Positions 43,487-52,335 of a stretch of DNA of 64,000 bases are shown here, piece by piece. A program made the position numbers and the translations under genes. The stretch lies in NCBI GenBank assembly GCA_937886715.1, contig CAKZZD010000009.1:124001-188000 (forward strand), in the 5' to 3' direction. The notes below the pieces were generated by a model. That model worked only from the letters and a program-made list of their open reading frames with translations, did not search any database and was not told the origin of the DNA. This DNA comes from an uncultured Bacteroidales bacterium (GTDB lineage: Bacteria; Bacteroidota; Bacteroidia; Bacteroidales; P3). Every line of letters starts with the position of its first letter. Positions within the stretch are counted from its first letter, which is position 1.

Positions 43487-43560
43487 GCCGCATTCGTCTA
43501 GTGGTCCAGGACATCTGCCTCTCACGCAGAAGATCATCAGTTCGACTCTGATATGCGGTA
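43487..43560 (+). tRNA. tRNA-Glu (CTC anticodon)
   Basis: A 74-nt cloverleaf with acceptor GCCGCAT / ATGCGGT (one G-U pair), D-arm TCGTCTAGTGGTCCAGGACA as in glutamate tRNAs, anticodon stem CTGC/GCAG with loop CTCTCAC giving CTC, and T-arm with AGTTCGACTCT. CCA is not encoded. It reads GAG only; a second tRNA-Glu(TTC) is expected elsewhere. Confidence 0.94.
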
Positions 43561-43561
43561 C

Positions 43562-43600
43562 AAAAAGGCTCCACATCAACGATGTGGAGCCTTTTTTTTC
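43562..43600 (+). terminator. Intrinsic terminator of tRNA-Glu
   Basis: A 16-bp perfect stem AAAAAGGCTCCACATC / GATGTGGAGCCTTTTT with 3-nt loop and further T residues, 2 nt after the tRNA. Confidence 0.95.
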
Positions 43601-43668
43601 TATGCTTGAGATCGAGGCTCACCTCATTTGGCGTGCGGTGCCGACCGTCACTGTATCCTATTTCTGCA

Positions 43669-43715
43669 GTCCTCTGCACCATATCCCCTCCAACTGATGT
43701 ACAACAGACATCGAA
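43669..43715. repeat. Family A repeat, decayed copy 4, start of locus B duplication
   Basis: The 32 nt 43669-43700 are identical to 5071-5102. Just after CTGATGT the stem is lost and only ACAACAGACATC-like fragments remain. It opens the duplicated segment leading to the locus B genes. Confidence 0.75.
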
Positions 43716-43879
43716 CCGTCGAACAAGAGCAGGTCGGCATCACCTGCCGGTGTTGTCCTGCGCGGCATAAATGAGAGCCTCCGTATCGGGCTGTCGGGTA
43801 TTGGGAGGGTATGTTATGCTGATTTTTAGACTACTGTGTGCGCGAAAATCGCCGTAGCGGGATTTTTTTTTGTGTCGGG

Positions 43880-43911
43880 CTTGCATTATTCGGATTTGTT
43901 TCGTAGTTTTG
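43880..43911 (+). promoter_or_regulatory. Promoter of accessory locus B
   Basis: CTTG (43880-43883), 20-nt spacer, TAGTTTTG (43904-43911), the same as the locus A promoter at 5316-5347, including the following GCAGA. Confidence 0.68.
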
Positions 43912-43941
43912 CAGACAGGAATATCCAAACAAAAAATGCTT

Positions 43942-44046
43942 ATGAAAAAGTTTATCCGGCTGATTTTTATGATGTTTGGCATCCTGGCGACAAGTGGCGA
44001 TAGCATTACGGGGCCGACTCTCACAACCAATTGCATATCATATTAA
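43942..44046 (+). pseudogene. Deletion remnant of the locus A secreted-protein gene
   Basis: A 34-codon frame keeps a signal-peptide-like start (MKKFIRLIFMMFGILATSG, matching the 5377 gene) and ends NCISY, matching the NCISN end of that gene. About 1.27 kb of the middle is missing. The promoter (43880-43911) and the spacer to the next gene (TTAATCTGACAAAAAC) are both kept. The short peptide might still be made, but the gene is a fossil by comparison with 5377-6756. Confidence 0.85.
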
Positions 44047-44066
44047 TCTGACAAAAACATATAGTC

Positions 44067-45367
44067 ATGAAACGTTACGGAAAAACAATGATACTCGTGG
44101 CGCTGATGGTGCTTCCTGTCAATATGATGCGTGCGCAAGACACGATAATGTATAACCAGGATCCATACTATTTGACCGAAGAGGTGGATTCGTATCGTGT
44201 AAGAGTGGGTGCAATATATATAAAGTCTGCTCACCAAGACTCAGAATATGTGAACTATTTGGCAGCGGATACAAGGCGGCAATTCATTGTCCAAGAACCG
44301 ACGCCGGTGTATGGCATTGCTTTAACTGCCCTTCCTCTTGATCCGGGCGAGTGGAGCAATACATCAATTCCAACCGGAGGTCTTTATGTTGCCGATGCTT
44401 TCTATGATGCCTGGGGCCTGAAAAGGCGTCTTCAGGACTACATTCTCACGCTGGAATATTACCGGCAGGATGGCGTCATACAGACCGACACCGCCCATTT
44501 CTATGGCGACAGCCTCTATTTTAAGATTGTCCGCGATGGGGACAGCCTCAAGGTCCCCTGCTATGAGTATTATTTTGACACACCTCATGTTTTGACAGGC
44601 ACATTCTATGTCAGTATTACGATGGAAGAGGAGACTTTGCTGAATTATCCCAGAGAAGTATCTTCTGATGCCATAGTGTTTCTTTCTGCCACAAGCGGTG
44701 ATCCGTTAACAGAAATAATATATCATCTTCACTTTGCTATAATGCCAGATGTGCAACATGACTGGACAAATGATGGAGGCGGACTGATACCCATCCTGCA
44801 GGCGGGGCCGCATTGCGGTCCGGTGGGTGGATTGCGGCTGGATGGGCGAGGGGAGGACTGGGCACGGTTTGTGTGGGACGATGCCGGCGACAGTGTGGAA
44901 TATCAGCTGGTGTTCGGACACGACCCGGCGCATCCCGTCAAACTGTACGACACGACGTACACGATCAGCGGACTTGACAGCGGCCGATACTACGACGTGC
45001 GGTTGCGGAGGGTGTGCCACCACGACTGTCCGTACCATACGGATCCGGTGGTGTACAGCGCGTACAGTGCTGCGGTGAGGTTCTGGGTGGGGAGCACGGA
45101 GCCGGCGAACATGGGCGTGGAGGCGGCGGATGCCGACGGTGGGCTAGAGGTGTACCCGAATCCGAGCAGCGGAGTGGTGACGGTGTGGTGGGTCGGCCTG
45201 TTGGCGGCACGCTGGAGGTGCACGACGCGGTGGGCCGCACGGTGCTGCGGAGCGAGCGTTTGGAGCGTGAGATGCGACTGGACCTGTCGCAGCTGCCGCG
45301 TGGCGTGTACACGGTGACGCTTGACTCGCCCGACGGTATCGCCACCCGACGGCTGGTGCTGCAATGA
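44067..45367 (+). pseudogene. T9SS-sorted protein paralogue with frameshift in sorting domain (copy 2)
   Basis: The start MKRYGKTMILVALMVLP is nearly the same as the 6777 gene; the next 220 residues are diverged but alignable (VYGIALTALPLDPGEW, EYYFDTPHVLTGTFYV). From about residue 240 it nearly matches the constant C-terminal part. After VYPNPSSGVVTV, near 45182-45191 (GTGTGGTGGG), the frame is lost: the zero frame stops at 45317, while the sorting domain continues in the -1 frame (LEVHDAVGRTVLR to RRLVLQ) and stops at 45367. One missing base would explain it. Without correction the protein lacks a complete T9SS signal. Block 45129-45376 is identical to 46414-46661. Confidence 0.82.
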
Positions 45368-45417
45368 TATTTTTGATCATGATTATTGAAGGGATCATAA
45401 TGATCCAATGACAGGTT

Positions 45418-46652
45418 ATGAGAAAATGTTTGATAATAAGCATGCTATTGTTTGCGGCGAATTCTGCAATGTCGCAGGATACTTTATTGCTGTGGAACAA
45501 TCCCTACTATTTTGATGGGGGATACGATATATATTATCAACCCGGACCGAAAGTATTCTTAGATGTGCGAAGAAACGGTAAGGCATGTAAGTATTATTCT
45601 ACAGAGAATGTAGAAGTTTATGGCGTTGCCGTCACTATGGTGATGCGTACTGGAGGTCCGGTCGATCCAACAAAATTCTACACCACTTTGAATCGTCTGA
45701 GTCAAGACGGAGAATATGAATGTCTGGATACAGGGGTGTGCGGACCTTTGATTCCTGCTGCATATCTGACATATTATAGTGTTGAAGGTACGCCTGGCAA
45801 TTGGGATACAGTAAATGTCGTGATTCCAAGCTACGAGTATTATTTCAATGGGACCCATCTGGTGAATGATTCTTTTTATGTTGCCGTGAGGAGCTATAAG
45901 GACTATCTGACGATGTTGGAAGAAGGCGACGAAGATCGCACAAATGTTATGGTGGTGGGAGAATTATGGCCTTTCTATATTGACCTGCCGGAAGGGATGT
46001 TCTATCCATGGTATTTCATAGACACGTCAGGATCGCTTTATCAAGAGGACTATGGGTTTGGCGGGATTTATCCCATTTTGCAGCCCGACCGGCCGTATTG
46101 CAATGCGGTGGGCGGATTGCGGCTGGAAGAGAGAGGGGAGGACTGGGCGCGGTTTGTGTGGGACGATGCCGGCGACAGTGTGGAATATCAGCTAGTGTTC
46201 GGACACGACCACACCCATCCCGTCAACCTGTTTGACACGACGTACACGATCAGCGGACTCGACAGCGGCCGATACTATGACGTGCGTTTGCGGAGGGTGT
46301 GCCACCACGACTGTCCGTACCATACGGACACGGTGGTGTACGGCGCATATAGTGCGGCGGTGAGGTTCTGGGTGGGGAGCACGGATCCGGCGAACATGGG
46401 CGTGGAGGCGGCAGATGCCGACGGTGGGCTAGAGGTGTACCCGAATCCGAGCAGCGGAGTGGTGACGGTGTGGTGGGTCGGCCTGTTGGCGGCACGCTGG
46501 AGGTGCACGACGCGGTGGGCCGCACGGTGCTGCGGAGCGAGCGTTTGGAGCGTGAGATGCGACTGGACCTGTCGCAGCTGCCGCGTGGCGTGTACACGGT
46601 GACGCTTGACTCGCCCGACGGTATCGCCACCCGACGGCTGGTGCTGCAATGA
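45418..46652 (+). pseudogene. T9SS-sorted protein paralogue with the same frameshift (copy 3)
   Basis: It has its own signal peptide (MRKCLIISMLLFAANSAMS) and a diverged N-terminal domain (YFDGGYDIYYQPGPKV, then ALNRLS-like and EYYFNGTHLVNDSFYV segments). The C-terminal part returns to the constant type (GGLRLEERGEDWARFVW). The same break follows VYPNPSSGVVTV at about 46467-46476; the zero frame stops at 46602 and the rest of the sorting domain, LEVHDAVGRTVLR to RRLVLQ, is read in the -1 frame to 46652. The last 248 bp are identical to those of copy 2. It begins 50 nt after copy 2. Confidence 0.82.
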
Positions 46653-46721
46653 TATTTTTGAAAGTGGGCACGCAATAAATCCGCGGTTTTTGTGTTTTTA
46701 GAATCAGAAAACACAAACCTC

Positions 46722-49172
46722 GTGCGCAAAGTAATCTTCAGAATTCTGCTACTGACGATGTTCTTCCCTGTCACAGGGCAGGGACAGGGAATATTGTCGG
46801 GTGTGGTGAAAGATTCCGCAACAAGAGCTGCAATCGAGATGGTGAACGTGGGTGTGGTTGGAGGACCGGAAGGGACGGCCACCGACACCAAAGGACGTTA
46901 TCGCCTGGCACTCAACCGTGACGACAGCGTGACGGTGCGTTTTTCATTCACAGGATATGAATCGCAGGAATACAGGATGGCCCTGCATGACGGCGAAAAG
47001 GTGACCCTCGATGTGACGCTTCGGGCATCGGCAAAGAGGCTCGACGCCATTAACATTCATGAAGAAAAGAATCGTCAAAGCACCTTCACGCAACTGGATG
47101 TGAAGCGCCTGGAGGATGCCGTGGGGCCCGCGGGAGGCGTGGAGGCGCTGGTGAAGATGCTGCCCGACGTGAGCTCGAACAACGAGCTGTCGAGCCAATA
47201 TTCTGTCCGAGGCGGCTCGTTTGACGAGAACCTGGTGTACATCAACGGGGTGGAACTGTTCAGGCCGATGCTGATACGTAACGCGCAGCAGGAGGGGATG
47301 AGCATCATCAATCCTGACCTTGTCGACTATATCCTCTTTTCACCCGGAGGCTTTGAGGCCCTGTATGGCGACAAGTTGTCGTCGGTGCTGGACATCACAT
47401 ACAGCCGCCCCACGGAGCGGAAAGGGAAGGTGAGCGCCAGCCTGCTGGGCGCCAGCGCCACGCTGCAGGGAATGGCGGGCGAGCGGATAAGCTATGCCGT
47501 AGGCGGTCGCTGGAACAGCAACAAATATGTGCTGGGAAGCATGGACACCAAGGGACAATACACCACCCGATATATGGACATTCAGGCGCTGTTCAACCTG
47601 AAAGTGAACGAGAAGATGGACATGGGCGTGATGCTGATAGGCACCGACAATGTGTATGGGCTGGTGCCTTTGGATCAGAAAACTTCGTTTGGAGGCTTCG
47701 AACTGCCGCTGCAACTGAACATATACTTCGATGGTCAGGAACAGGACCGATACCACACGGTGCTGGGTGCCGTGACGATGGACTATCGGCCAAACGACGA
47801 CTGGCAGATGAAGGGTGCACTGGCCGTGCAGCATGTGAACGAGAGCGAAAAGTATGACGTGCAGAGCCAATATTGGCTGTATGAACTTGGGATGGGAGAA
47901 GATGCCGGCGATACGACGATGTTCGACCGTGGCGTGGGCACATTTCTCGAGCATGCACGCAATCGGCTGGTAACAGACATGTATACTGTGGACGTGAAGG
48001 CTACCCGCCAGGCCCGACTGGGTGATTGGAGGCTGGGATTGAAGCTGCAGATGGAAAACATCACTGATCACCTGCGCGAATGGAAATGGGTGGACTCAGC
48101 AGGATACTCGTTGCCATATGTTCCTACCGTACCGGGTGACACCACAGTTGGCCCTGTGCCGCCGATGTTGCAGCAGTACATTTGCGCCGACAATGACCTG
48201 AGGACATGGCGCGGCGCAGTGTTTGTGCAAAGGGAACTGAACTTTGAAACTCGCCGTCATAACGAGATTAAAGTACTGCTAGGGGTGAGGGGGCATGTGT
48301 ACAACTCGAGCGACGGTCAGGCAACGACAGGGTGGCAGAAGATGATCAGTCCCCGTGTGAGTGTGAACTACAAACCCCACTGGGAGAAAGACATGCTCTT
48401 CCGCATAGCTGCCGGCATCTACCAACAAACACCGTTCTATCGCGAATACCGCGACGTGAACGGAGTGCTCAACCTCAATGTGGGGCCACAGAAATCGTAC
48501 CAGTTGATGGGCACATGGGACTGGAATATGCAGGTGTGGGGAAAACCGTTCAAGCTGACGGCAGACCTGTACTACAAGTACCTGACAAACCTGATACCCT
48601 ACACAATCGACAACCTCAGGTTGCGCTACATGCCCGAGTTGAGTGCCGTAGGCTATGCCACGGGCCTGAGCCTGAGAATCAACGGCGAATTGGTGGAAGG
48701 TCTGGAATCGTGGGCCAGCCTGTCGCTGATGCGGACGCAAGAAGACATTGAGGGCGACGGTTTTGGATGGCTGGACAGGCCTACCGACCAGCGGTTCTCT
48801 TTCAAGATATTCCTGCAGGACAAAATCCCCACCATGCCCTGGTGGAAAATGAGTTTGAGCATGATAGTGGGCACAGGAATGCCCGTCACCGTGCCCAACC
48901 GTATCCGTACAGCGGAGACATTCAGGCTGCCGCCCTACTACAGAGTGGATTGGGGCAACAGTGTGCTGCTGTCGAAAGTGGAAGCGCTGAAGCATGCCCG
49001 GATATTCAGATATGTGGACGACATCCAGCTGGGCGTGGACCTGTTCAACATGTTCAACTTCAGAAATGTCATTTCCTACCTGTGGGTGTCGGATTACCAG
49101 AACAACTATTATCCTGTGCCGAACTATCTGACGGCGAGACAGATCAATGTTAAGTTAACCGTTCTTTTCTAA
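46722..49172 (+). CDS. TonB-dependent outer-membrane receptor with carboxypeptidase-like N-terminus
   Basis: 816 residues from a GTG at 46722, which gives a proper signal peptide (MRKVIFRILLLTMFFPVTG); a GTG at 46692 would add ten residues. After it comes a CarboxypepD_reg-like beta sandwich (ILSGVVKDSATRAAIEMVNV to about residue 95), a plug (QYSVRGGSFDENLVYINGVEL, then FSPGGFEALYGDKLSSVLDI) and a long barrel ending in aromatic Phe (INVKLTVLF). Such receptors import bound ligands with energy from TonB. No SusD homologue is nearby, so a SusCD glycan pair is unlikely; the ligand is unknown. The M16 homologue follows after 15 nt, so a peptide or protein ligand is a guess. Confidence 0.9.
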   Translation: MRKVIFRILLLTMFFPVTGQGQGILSGVVKDSATRAAIEMVNVGVVGGPEGTATDTKGRYRLALNRDDSVTVRFSFTGYESQEYRMALHDGEKVTLDVTLRASAKRLDAINIHEEKNRQSTFTQLDVKRLEDAVGPAGGVEALVKMLPDVSSNNELSSQYSVRGGSFDENLVYINGVELFRPMLIRNAQQEGMSIINPDLVDYILFSPGGFEALYGDKLSSVLDITYSRPTERKGKVSASLLGASATLQGMAGERISYAVGGRWNSNKYVLGSMDTKGQYTTRYMDIQALFNLKVNEKMDMGVMLIGTDNVYGLVPLDQKTSFGGFELPLQLNIYFDGQEQDRYHTVLGAVTMDYRPNDDWQMKGALAVQHVNESEKYDVQSQYWLYELGMGEDAGDTTMFDRGVGTFLEHARNRLVTDMYTVDVKATRQARLGDWRLGLKLQMENITDHLREWKWVDSAGYSLPYVPTVPGDTTVGPVPPMLQQYICADNDLRTWRGAVFVQRELNFETRRHNEIKVLLGVRGHVYNSSDGQATTGWQKMISPRVSVNYKPHWEKDMLFRIAAGIYQQTPFYREYRDVNGVLNLNVGPQKSYQLMGTWDWNMQVWGKPFKLTADLYYKYLTNLIPYTIDNLRLRYMPELSAVGYATGLSLRINGELVEGLESWASLSLMRTQEDIEGDGFGWLDRPTDQRFSFKIFLQDKIPTMPWWKMSLSMIVGTGMPVTVPNRIRTAETFRLPPYYRVDWGNSVLLSKVEALKHARIFRYVDDIQLGVDLFNMFNFRNVISYLWVSDYQNNYYPVPNYLTARQINVKLTVLF

Positions 49173-49187
49173 ACCAATACACAGCCC

Positions 49188-50438
49188 ATGATTTCAATAC
49201 CGGAAACAGCGTTGCTGCAACCTCAGAGACATACTCTTGACAACGGAAACGTCCTGTTTTGCCTGCCCACCGAAACGACGTCGATGGTGAGGATAGACCT
49301 GCTGTTTGAGGCCGGTTCGTGCTATCAGCCGATGAAGCTTTGCGCGACGATGGCTAACCAGCTTTTCTATCAGGCCAGCAAGAGGCGTAAGGCCATTGAG
49401 GTGTCGGAGTTTATGGACTACAGAGGCATCATTATTGAACGGTCGACCGATGTCTACCAAAGTGGCATAAGCATATATTCGCTGAAGAAATATCTGCCTG
49501 ATTTGGTGTCGTTGCTGCACGAATTGCTGACCGAACCCGCATTCAACGAAGAAGACTACAATGTGGCAAAAAACCGCCTGCGGCAGGAGTTGCAGGCAGC
49601 AGCACAACGATCCTCGTCGGTGGCAAGACGGTTGTTCTACAATGCGCTGTACGGCGAAGACCATCCGCTGGGCAGGTACGCCACAGCCGACGATGTGGAC
49701 CGGCTGGAACTGGAATCAATAAAGAGGTATTATTTCGAGCGTTATCGCCTGCCGGAGATGGCTATCGTAATGTCGGGAGGGTGCGATTCAAGCGACATCA
49801 GCTTGATGAACAAATACTTTGGAAATGCCAAAGTGGATGAGCTGAACGAACCTATGTCGTATACCGATCCGGAGATTGTCAATAGCGGACATTTCTCACA
49901 AAAGATAGAATGGGCTGTGCAAAGCTCACTTCGCATCGGCAGGATACTTCCAATCCGGTGGGACAGCATGGAATATGCCCGGTTCATGCTGCTGACCACG
50001 GCTCTTGGCGGATATTTCGGATCGCGGCTGATGAGCAATATCCGCGAAGATAAAGGATACACCTACGGCATATACGCCCGTACACAGCTGTATCGCAACA
50101 GCATCGTGTTCTATATCATCACCGATGTTTCCGGCAACGATGCCGATGCCGCAGAACAAGAGATCTTTAACGAGATACGCCGTCTTCAACAAGAGCCCAT
50201 GGACGATGAGGAACTTGATACGGTGAGGAATATTATGGCTGGCGATTTCGTCAGGTCGGTTGATGGTATATTTGAGCGAGCCACACGCTTTTGCGATATG
50301 TATGGGGCGCATATCGACGACAAGTTGACCGACAATATGCGCCTGGCGCTGGCCACCACAACCCCGGACGATATCATGCACCTGGCTCAGAAGTATCTTC
50401 TGCCAGACCAGATGTGCATCTGCCGAGCAGGTTTCTGA
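49188..50438 (+). CDS. M16-family peptidase homologue lacking the zinc motif
   Basis: 416 residues, two-lobed M16 layout (N-lobe about 15-200, C-lobe 200-410). The place where active M16 enzymes carry HxxEH reads MANQLFYQASKR (around residues 55-66), so the zinc ligands and catalytic Glu are absent. The C-lobe keeps the substrate-side segments GSRLMSNIREDKGYTYGIYA and FIRS-like features. Such inactive homologues usually pair with an active M16 subunit; none is adjacent. No signal peptide is visible. It is downstream of the TonB receptor gene. Confidence 0.85.
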   Translation: MISIPETALLQPQRHTLDNGNVLFCLPTETTSMVRIDLLFEAGSCYQPMKLCATMANQLFYQASKRRKAIEVSEFMDYRGIIIERSTDVYQSGISIYSLKKYLPDLVSLLHELLTEPAFNEEDYNVAKNRLRQELQAAAQRSSSVARRLFYNALYGEDHPLGRYATADDVDRLELESIKRYYFERYRLPEMAIVMSGGCDSSDISLMNKYFGNAKVDELNEPMSYTDPEIVNSGHFSQKIEWAVQSSLRIGRILPIRWDSMEYARFMLLTTALGGYFGSRLMSNIREDKGYTYGIYARTQLYRNSIVFYIITDVSGNDADAAEQEIFNEIRRLQQEPMDDEELDTVRNIMAGDFVRSVDGIFERATRFCDMYGAHIDDKLTDNMRLALATTTPDDIMHLAQKYLLPDQMCICRAGF

Positions 50439-50441
50439 CAA

Positions 50442-50476
50442 CAAAAAAGGATGTTGCAGTCAGAGTGCAACATCCT
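50442..50476 (-). terminator. Minus-strand intrinsic terminator
   Basis: Stem AGGATGTTGCA (50448-50458) and TGCAACATCCT (50466-50476). On the minus strand a T-run follows (complement of AAAAAA at 50443-50448), so it ends the minus-strand operon; for the plus strand it lacks a T-run. Confidence 0.82.
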
Positions 50477-50498
50477 GTAGCGTAAATCGTTCTCGAGT

Positions 50499-50888
50499 CT
50501 ACTGCTGAAGGTTTTTCTTTTTCTCGCGTTGGATCAGACAGACCAGCGATACCGTCTCGAATACCAAAAAGACTGCATATCCGATACAAAAAGCCAAAGC
50601 AAACAGACGCGACTGCTGCGGATGGGTGAAGAGCCAGAAGGCCAGTACCACCAAATGGATAAAGAGCACAGCTACCGTGGTGGACAAAAACACTTTGACA
50701 AATGTTCTGGGCGATTTGTACATGCTTTTGACGGTAAGGTAGTGCTGCAATCCGGTAATCACACAGAAATAGAGCGCGAGCACAGGCATGGCGTTGATGA
50801 AATGCTCCGGACTGGTCCATAGAACCACGAAGGATATCAGCACCAATGCCAATGTGACGGCGATGAGCGATATGAAGTATTTTCGCAT
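50499..50888 (-). CDS. Small four-span membrane protein
   Basis: 129 residues with about four hydrophobic helices (ISLIAVTLALVLISFVVLW, NAMPVLALYFCVITGL, VKVFLSTTVAVLFIHLVVLA, FALAFCIGYAVFLVFETVSL) and a Lys-rich cytoplasmic tail. It resembles short membrane proteins of unknown function in Bacteroidota. It is the last gene of the operon, 5 nt after pyrI, and ends at the minus-strand terminator. Confidence 0.72.
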   Translation of the reverse strand: MRKYFISLIAVTLALVLISFVVLWTSPEHFINAMPVLALYFCVITGLQHYLTVKSMYKSPRTFVKVFLSTTVAVLFIHLVVLAFWLFTHPQQSRLFALAFCIGYAVFLVFETVSLVCLIQREKKKNLQQ

Positions 50889-50893
50889 AATGG

Positions 50894-51355
50894 CTATTCG
50901 CTGAATTTCATCGTTTCCTTAGTGGTAAACTTTTCGCAATAGTGGCAGCGGAGTTTGAGGTTTTCTTTGTCAACGATGTCGAACTTGGTTGGCACCACCT
51001 CGGCATTGGTAATGCACTTGGGGTTGGCGCATTTGACGAAATTCTCGATATGGTCGGGAATCTCGGCGCGGAATTTGTCAACCACCTTATAGTTTTCAAT
51101 GTCGATAATCGAGGCGAAGGGAGCCACCAGGGCAATCTTGCTGACTTCCTCTTTGTTGAAATGCTTGTTTTTGATCTTGACAATGCCTTTTTTGATCAGC
51201 TTCTGACTGTTGAGGTAGTTGCCGATCAGCACTTCATCCTTATATTTTTCAAGGCCAAGGATACGAATCACTTGATATACCGACTCAGTAGGAATGTGGT
51301 CAATAACTGTCCCATTTTCAATGGCAGAGACAACCATTTCTTTCTTGTTTTCCAT
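50894..51355 (-). CDS. pyrI: Aspartate carbamoyltransferase regulatory subunit
   Basis: 153 residues, standard. The N-terminal nucleotide-binding domain (VSAIENGTVIDHIPTESVYQ) and the C-terminal zinc domain with four cysteines (CANPKC, then CHYC) are intact. It binds CTP/ATP and controls the catalytic trimer of aspartate transcarbamoylase. It follows pyrB by 35 nt. Confidence 0.96.
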   Translation of the reverse strand: MENKKEMVVSAIENGTVIDHIPTESVYQVIRILGLEKYKDEVLIGNYLNSQKLIKKGIVKIKNKHFNKEEVSKIALVAPFASIIDIENYKVVDKFRAEIPDHIENFVKCANPKCITNAEVVPTKFDIVDKENLKLRCHYCEKFTTKETMKFSE

Positions 51356-51390
51356 ATCAATAATGCATGTTTTGTTTCTGATATAGCTTA

Positions 51391-52308
51391 TTATTTGGCG
51401 CCGAGGATGGCAGCCATGAGTGCCTGGCGGACGTACACGCCATTCTGCGCCTGCTGGAAATAGTAGGCATAGGGGGTGCTGTCGACATCTGTGGTGATTT
51501 CGTTCACGCGAGGCAGCGGGTGCAGGATTCGCATGTTTTTCTTACAACCGTTAAGCATACTGGCGGTAAGGATGCAACTGTCTTTGACACGCTCATATTC
51601 CATCTGGTCTGGGAAACGTTCGCGCTGCACACGGGTCATATAGATAATGTCGGCTGTGGGAATGACATCCTTCAGGTCGGTATATTGGTAGTACTTGAGT
51701 CCGGCATTCTTGATGCTCATCTTGACTGAAGAAGGAAGTTTCAGTTCAACAGGGGAAACAAGATGGAAGGTGGCGTTGAAATTGCACATTGCCTGCACCA
51801 GCGAATGTACCGTGCGGCCATATTTCAGGTCACCGACACAGGCGATATTCAGGTTTTCCAAAGTCCCCTGCGTTTTGCGGATTGAGTACAGGTCGAGCAT
51901 GCATTGAGTCGGGTGCTGGTTGGCGCCGTCGCCGGCATTGATCACAGGCACCGCTGACACTTCAGATGCATAACGCGACGATCCCTCCTTAGGATTGCGC
52001 ATCACAATAAGGTCGCTGTAGGAAGACACCATCACAATGGTGTCGTGGAGCGATTCGCCCTTTTGGACACTTGTTCCGCCAGGGTCGGAAAATCCGATGA
52101 TGCGAGCACCGAGCTGGTTGGCGGCACTCTCGAAGCTGAGACGTGTGCGGGTGGATGGCTCAAAGAAGAGTGTTGCAACCACCTTGTCGCTAAGGATTTT
52201 CTGTTTAGGGTTCTTTTCGAATCCCTCTGCAATATCCAACACCTCAATATATTCCTCTTTCGAGAAATCGGTGATGGAGATAAGATTGCGTCCTTTTAAT
52301 GTGCTCAT
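51391..52308 (-). CDS. pyrB: Aspartate carbamoyltransferase catalytic subunit
   Basis: 305 residues. Carbamoyl-phosphate motif FFEPSTRTRLSFE, NQHPTQCMLD, and HPLPRVNEIT are all present. It makes N-carbamoyl-aspartate in pyrimidine synthesis. It lies 27 nt after the TPR lipoprotein gene and before pyrI in the same direction. The pair forms the CTP-regulated dodecamer known from other bacteria. Confidence 0.97.
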   Translation of the reverse strand: MSTLKGRNLISITDFSKEEYIEVLDIAEGFEKNPKQKILSDKVVATLFFEPSTRTRLSFESAANQLGARIIGFSDPGGTSVQKGESLHDTIVMVSSYSDLIVMRNPKEGSSRYASEVSAVPVINAGDGANQHPTQCMLDLYSIRKTQGTLENLNIACVGDLKYGRTVHSLVQAMCNFNATFHLVSPVELKLPSSVKMSIKNAGLKYYQYTDLKDVIPTADIIYMTRVQRERFPDQMEYERVKDSCILTASMLNGCKKNMRILHPLPRVNEITTDVDSTPYAYYFQQAQNGVYVRQALMAAILGAK

Positions 52309-52335
52309 ATTATATTGTTTTTGATTGTTTTGTTT

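Noticed and set aside
45182..45191. Programmed -1 ribosomal frameshift in copies 2 and 3
   Set aside because: The site GTGTGGTGGG has no X-XXY-YYZ slippery heptamer and no obvious downstream pseudoknot; a single-base deletion is simpler, though the idea is kept as a point to check with reads.
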